A stretch of 9,970 nt of DNA. Source: Fischerella sp. (lineage in GTDB: Bacteria > Cyanobacteriota > Cyanobacteriia > Cyanobacteriales > Nostocaceae). This document shows, piece after piece, positions 6,682-9,970 of this stretch. The position numbers were made by a program, and so were the translations under genes. Positions within the stretch are counted from its first letter, which is position 1; every line of letters starts with the position of its first letter. The stretch spans positions 1-9,970 of the forward strand of contig JANZYY010000090.1 of the NCBI GenBank assembly GCA_026419705.1, given 5' to 3'. Under the pieces are notes generated by a model. That model was not told the DNA's origin, made no database searches, and was given only the letters and a program-made list of their open reading frames with translations.

Positions 6682-7064
6682 AGACTATTTCGTAGGCGGC
6701 GCAAGCAATTTATCGATGCAACACAATCACAGCCAAACATAGCTACAGCAGTATCGCTCTCTTCATCTGTAACTCCAAGCAAAGCATCCTCGCTCTTCGC
6801 GTCGGTAATATCAATCTCTGGTAAGCCCTTCTGCAAATGAGCTAATTGTTTAGCATTAGCACAGAAAAATTTGCCGAGTTTTGGATGTTTTACACAAGCC
6901 TTTTGGCTTTCTGCTGATATTGGCGTAGTAGTTGCGTCTGTAAGGTTTTGGGGTTGCGGATTTACTGGCTGATTGGCGGTGCTAATTTTACTAGTCATCA
7001 ACAAGTAAGCTACAGAAATTAGCGCTGTGTGTTTAAAAGTCAAACCTACGAGTAAATTTTTCAC
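6675..7064 (-). CDS. small secreted five-cysteine protein, unknown function
   Basis: The 129-residue product begins with a classical signal peptide: a Lys near the start, a hydrophobic core around residues 13-23, and likely cleavage after A30 in STA-NQ. The mature part starts with an Asn/Gln/Pro/Thr-rich stretch. It then has CVKHPKLGKFFC (C57, C68), an acidic middle (residues ~83-104), and a C-terminal GCDCVASINCLRRLR (C112, C114, C120) with a basic tail. An odd number of cysteines leaves one free, or allows a dimer, metal site or processing. I recognise no domain. The start is GTG at 7062-7064, fixed by AGGAGG 5 nt upstream. The gene sits between two paralogous genes, 39 nt after one and 44 nt before the other, so the three are probably cotranscribed. 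A functional link is inferred from context only. Confidence 0.8.
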   Translation of the reverse strand: MKNLLVGLTFKHTALISVAYLLMTSKISTANQPVNPQPQNLTDATTTPISAESQKACVKHPKLGKFFCANAKQLAHLQKGLPEIDITDAKSEDALLGVTDEESDTAVAMFGCDCVASINCLRRLRNSLP

Positions 7065-7069
7065 ACTTT

Positions 7070-7075
7070 CCTCCT
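7070..7075 (-). promoter_or_regulatory. strong ribosome binding site for the secreted protein
   Basis: AGGAGG on the minus strand lies 5 nt before the GTG start at 7064. It is the best Shine-Dalgarno match in the operon and suggests this gene is translated more strongly than its two neighbours, which lack one. Confidence 0.75.
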
Positions 7076-7103
7076 ATTTCTCACCATGTACCAACTGTAT
7101 AAT

Positions 7104-7646
7104 TTATAACAAATAAGGGAAAAATTCTTCTTGTCTTCGACAAACATATTGATAGCATTCAGGTGGAGAAATGACAAGATTTTGCAAAATATTAACCTCC
7201 ACACTAGAGTTAAATTTTATGAACAAAATAATTTCTTTTTGCGGATTATAGGTATCTACTGCTGTAAGTATTTGTGTTATTTTTTTTTGGTGCAGAATCC
7301 ACTCACTCAAACAGTCTGTTAATCTGACTTTAGTAACAAAGTGAATATTTAAGGTTTCATCAGGTAAAATTTTCTTACCGGTGATGGTGGTATAAGTGAT
7401 GCGGAATAAATCTACAGCATCATTTGTATTACAAACAACAGCTCCGCGCCCTGACTTTAAAAAACCTTTCCAAGCAGTGTAGCTAATCAGTAAAAAATTT
7501 GTGAAATTCAACAATTGCTTATACCAACTATTGTTTTTCAGAAATATTGACTTCTTTATTAAGTTCAAGAGAGAATTTCGGTGATTTTGAGCGTTCGCCA
7601 AAGACGCGTCTATGATTTTTGGCGCAGCAATCGCATTCTCAAACAA
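7104..7646 (-). CDS. unrecognised protein, paralog of the 173-residue gene product
   Basis: The 180-residue product shares with the 6109-6630 product the blocks TN.L.ISYTAW.G (A58, W59), RGAVVCNTN (C72), ILTAVDTYNPQ (AVD 129-131, YNPQ 133-136) and ISPPECYQYVC (161-169, Cys164, Cys169) with EEFFP at the end. It has about 11 extra residues after the TN motif and lacks an LLLQRHFMNAH-like segment. No signal peptide or known domain is visible. The ORF has no internal Met. TTG at 7646 is the only early start candidate after the in-frame TAG upstream, and it has no Shine-Dalgarno site. The first ~30 residues are not conserved in the paralog, so the true start may lie further in (for example the TTG for Leu27). 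It is the first gene of the apparent operon. Its family is presumably cyanobacterial. Confidence 0.72.
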   Translation of the reverse strand: MFENAIAAPKIIDASLANAQNHRNSLLNLIKKSIFLKNNSWYKQLLNFTNFLLISYTAWKGFLKSGRGAVVCNTNDAVDLFRITYTTITGKKILPDETLNIHFVTKVRLTDCLSEWILHQKKITQILTAVDTYNPQKEIILFIKFNSSVEVNILQNLVISPPECYQYVCRRQEEFFPYLL

Positions 7647-7785
7647 CGATGCGAATTCATCACTAGACTATATCAAAAGCCCGTATGCTCACTTGGAACG
7701 TTTCTCAGATACCAAGAAACAAGCCAATACAAAAGCCAACTTCTTTGAGGTGAGTGCGATCGGTGACATCATGTACCGCTGTTAA
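7612..7785 (+). CDS. possible 57-residue ORF, or gene fragment
   Basis: On the plus strand, ATG 7612 to TAA 7783-7785 encodes a hydrophilic 57-residue peptide containing SSLDYIKSPYAHLERFSDTK and ending IGDIMYRC. Its composition looks protein-like, but there is no Shine-Dalgarno site, and its 5' part overlaps the start of the minus-strand 180-residue gene. I do not recognise it. It may be the 3' scrap of a lost gene or chance. On the opposite strand the same DNA holds a 27-codon ORF (7689-7772) with a signal-peptide-like core, LAFVLACFLVS, so coding strand cannot be decided by inspection. Confidence 0.25.
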   Translation: MIFGAAIAFSNNDANSSLDYIKSPYAHLERFSDTKKQANTKANFFEVSAIGDIMYRC

Positions 7786-7881
7786 TTTCAAGGGAAGCCA
7801 GAAGCTGAAAATACTTGGGCTTCTGAACTTCGATGGACTGTTGAAATTTTTATGTTTTGTGCAAATTAAGCACGCAATCAC
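7786..7881. other. spacer after metE with a short inverted repeat
   Basis: CAGAAGC (7799-7805) and GCTTCTG (7819-7825) form a 7-bp stem with a 13-nt loop, about 57 nt beyond the metE stop. No T-run follows on the minus strand, so it is only a weak terminator candidate. The promoter of the three-gene operon should lie between metE and 7646, but I see no convincing -35/-10 pair. Confidence 0.25.
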
Positions 7882-9970
7882 CTATTTCACAGTTTTATTT
7901 ACTTCCTCTCGTAAAATTTTTGTAGCTTCCACCATATTTCTAATTGAGGGAATCACCTCTGACCAACGACGAGTTTTTAATCCACAATCAGGATTTACCC
8001 AAATTTGTTCGATGGGTAAATTGGCAATTCCTGTACGTAATTGAGAAAGCATTTGTTCGGTAGTAGGAATAACTGGACTATGCACGTCATAAACTCCATT
8101 CCCTACCCGTTTTGAGTAACCTCCATTTGTAAGTTCATACAGCGTTTTATTATGACTACGGCTATTTTCAATAGATAAAACATCCGCATCCAAACGTTCG
8201 ATGTGGCTGATAATATCGCCGAATTCTGAGTAACACATATGGGTATGGATTTGTGTTTCTGGTTTAGCAATTCCTGCACTCAACTTAAAAGAATCAACAG
8301 CCCAGGATAAATATTCATTCCAACGCTCTTGTTTCAAAGGTAAACCTTCCCGTAATGCTGGTTCATCTATTTGAATAATCTTCGCACCTGCTGCTTCTAA
8401 ATCGGCAACCTCATCTCGCAACGCTAAAGCAATTTGATAAGCTTGTTCTTGACGAGAAATATCTGTTCTAGTGTATGACCAATTTATCATCGTCACAGGT
8501 CCTGTCAGCATTCCCTTTACGGGTTTTGCTGTCAAAGATTGAGCATATTTGAATTCCCTCACTGTCATTGGTTGAGTACGGCTAATGTCCCCATAAATAA
8601 ATGGAGGACGCACGTATCTACTACCATAGCTTTGCACCCATCCATGTTCGGTAAAGGCGTAGCCTGCGAGTTGTTGAGCAAAAAATTCCACCATGTCGGT
8701 GCGTTCAAATTCGCCGTGAACTAAAACATCAATTCCGGCTTCTTCTTGAATTCTAATGCACTCAGCAATTTGAGCATCAATAGCAGCTTGATATTCCTCT
8801 AACGTTATCTCACCACGCTTGAATTTAGCACGCAGTTGACGCAACTCTGATGTTTGGGGAAACGAACCAATTGTTGTGGTGGGTAAAGATGGAAGTTCTA
8901 TTTGTAAAGCCAAACGCTGCTCATAAGGTAAAGCTCTTGCAAATGCATCTGTATTTAAATTTTTCAGCCTTTGTTGTACTTGCTGATTGGCAGGACTAAA
9001 TTGATAGAATATCTCTTGTCTAGATGTGATTGATTGTATCTTGTTGATGGTATCTTCACCCACCATAGTTTTTGCTAAAAGCACCACTTCTTGGAGTTTC
9101 TGTTCAGCAAAACTTAAAACATTTCGTAGCTGTTCTGGGAGTTGTGTTTCCCTAGTTGCGTCGTAGGGCACAAACTGTAATGAAGCAGAGGGCTGTATGT
9201 CAAAATTGGTGACTAAACTTTTAATCTCTTTTAACAGAGGAATAACTTCGCCTGGACGAATTTGCCAAATATTTCTTGCGTCTACAACTCCTGCTCCCAA
9301 TCGCTTATTTTTAGGGAAACCGTAAGTTTTAATTAACTCTAAGTTGCGTCCGCGAGTGAAGTCCAAACTGATTGCACTGACTGGTAATTCTATCACCCAA
9401 GGGTAAGCTTTACCCAAGTCATCAAAGTAAGTAACTAGGTGCAAGGGTAGTTCTACAGAAGCAAGTGAGTTATATACTATTTGGAAGTGTTCTTTCCAAG
9501 AATTGGCATCACCCAGAACTAAGGCAGGTTCGTGGATTTGTACTTCTTCAACACCGAGCTTTTTCAGTTTCTCTATGAGATGAATATAAAGAGGAATTAA
9601 CAGAGAAACTGCTTGATTAATGTTAGATTCCAGCCTGCTTAAACGCAGGAGTGTACAGGGGCCAAGTATAATGGGAGTTGCCCTTTTACCTAACATCTTT
9701 TGGGCGCGCCGGACTGTTTCTAAAAAGTCATTGAAATCTGCTGGCAGAGTTGATAGGGTAATTTCAGGTACAAGATAGTGATAGTTAGTATCAAACCACT
9801 TTGTCATTTCCAAGGCGGGTATTCCTTCCTTACCCCTTGCCATTGCAAAGTAGCGTTCTAAGCCTGAAAACTGTTGGAATCTTTCGGGAATCAAACCAAA
9901 GCGAAACGCCCAGTCAAGTACATGGTCGTAGAGTGTTGTGTCTCCAATACCAATTTTTTCAATACCTGCA
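7882..9970 (-). CDS. metE: cobalamin-independent methionine synthase, N-terminus cut by window
   Basis: MetE transfers the methyl group of 5-methyltetrahydropteroyltri-glutamate to homocysteine, the last step of methionine synthesis, in the cytoplasm without vitamin B12. The frame stays open to the right edge, and 695 residues are visible, starting AGIEKIGIGDTTLYDHVLDW. Against the ~755-residue family, about 60 N-terminal residues lie outside. The N-terminal barrel shows EMTKWFDTNYHYLVPE. The C-terminal barrel begins near LPTTTIGSFPQT and carries the zinc and homocysteine site: HTHMC, with the His codon at 8239-8241 and Cys at 8233-8235; Glu of DVLSIENSRS at 8167-8169; and Cys of NPDCGLKTR at 7984-7986. 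These match His641, Cys643, Glu665 and Cys726 of E. coli MetE. It is intact as far as seen. A TTG at 9892-9894 is internal, not the start. Any cobalamin riboswitch or MetR-type site would lie outside the window. Confidence 0.97.
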   Translation of the reverse strand, partial: AGIEKIGIGDTTLYDHVLDWAFRFGLIPERFQQFSGLERYFAMARGKEGIPALEMTKWFDTNYHYLVPEITLSTLPADFNDFLETVRRAQKMLGKRATPIILGPCTLLRLSRLESNINQAVSLLIPLYIHLIEKLKKLGVEEVQIHEPALVLGDANSWKEHFQIVYNSLASVELPLHLVTYFDDLGKAYPWVIELPVSAISLDFTRGRNLELIKTYGFPKNKRLGAGVVDARNIWQIRPGEVIPLLKEIKSLVTNFDIQPSASLQFVPYDATRETQLPEQLRNVLSFAEQKLQEVVLLAKTMVGEDTINKIQSITSRQEIFYQFSPANQQVQQRLKNLNTDAFARALPYEQRLALQIELPSLPTTTIGSFPQTSELRQLRAKFKRGEITLEEYQAAIDAQIAECIRIQEEAGIDVLVHGEFERTDMVEFFAQQLAGYAFTEHGWVQSYGSRYVRPPFIYGDISRTQPMTVREFKYAQSLTAKPVKGMLTGPVTMINWSYTRTDISRQEQAYQIALALRDEVADLEAAGAKIIQIDEPALREGLPLKQERWNEYLSWAVDSFKLSAGIAKPETQIHTHMCYSEFGDIISHIERLDADVLSIENSRSHNKTLYELTNGGYSKRVGNGVYDVHSPVIPTTEQMLSQLRTGIANLPIEQIWVNPDCGLKTRRWSEVIPSIRNMVEATKILREEVNKTVK

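Noticed and set aside
7754..8044. Plus-strand 96-codon ORF over the metE 3' end
   Set aside because: It runs antisense through the conserved MetE C-terminus with the NPDCGLKTR motif and looks like a shadow of metE.
9892..9894. TTG as the metE start codon
   Set aside because: The frame stays open upstream to the window edge and encodes conserved MetE residues (TTLYDHVLDW), so the gene begins outside the window.

Overview
The window looks like chromosome from a filamentous, heterocyst-type cyanobacterium (Nostocales). The evidence is eight copies of the HIP1 octamer GCGATCGC, heptameric TGACYAA-type short tandem repeats in intergenic DNA, and gene families largely restricted to cyanobacteria (DUF3120, TIGR03279). 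No rRNA, tRNA or CRISPR array was found.

Left block (1-5742): the 5' end of a DUF3120 membrane-protein gene leaves on the minus strand. Diverging from it is a plus-strand series: uppP (undecaprenyl-diphosphate phosphatase), a TIGR03279/DUF512 radical-SAM-like protein with an N-terminal PDZ domain, and a large exported GHL10-type glycoside-hydrolase-like protein. The first and last suggest a cell-envelope theme, namely lipid-carrier recycling and glycan cleavage. Between uppP and the TIGR03279 gene is a decayed second copy of the UppP C-terminus, with an in-frame amber codon exactly where tryptophan aligns. The TIGR03279 gene is bracketed by heptad repeats, and its ATG is built from two of these repeat units.

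Middle (5743-6108): no convincing gene. It holds a 112-bp candidate miniature transposable element with short terminal inverted repeats and a perfect 8-bp flanking direct repeat.

Right block (6109-9970, all minus strand): an apparent three-gene operon runs from 7646 down to 6109. Two unrecognised cytoplasmic-looking paralogs (180 and 173 residues) flank a small secreted five-cysteine protein. Upstream on the same strand is metE, cobalamin-independent methionine synthase, which lacks about 60 N-terminal codons at the window edge. I found no HIP1 site in this half. The operon is the least explained part of the window and the best candidate for an undescribed system, but its function cannot be read from sequence alone.
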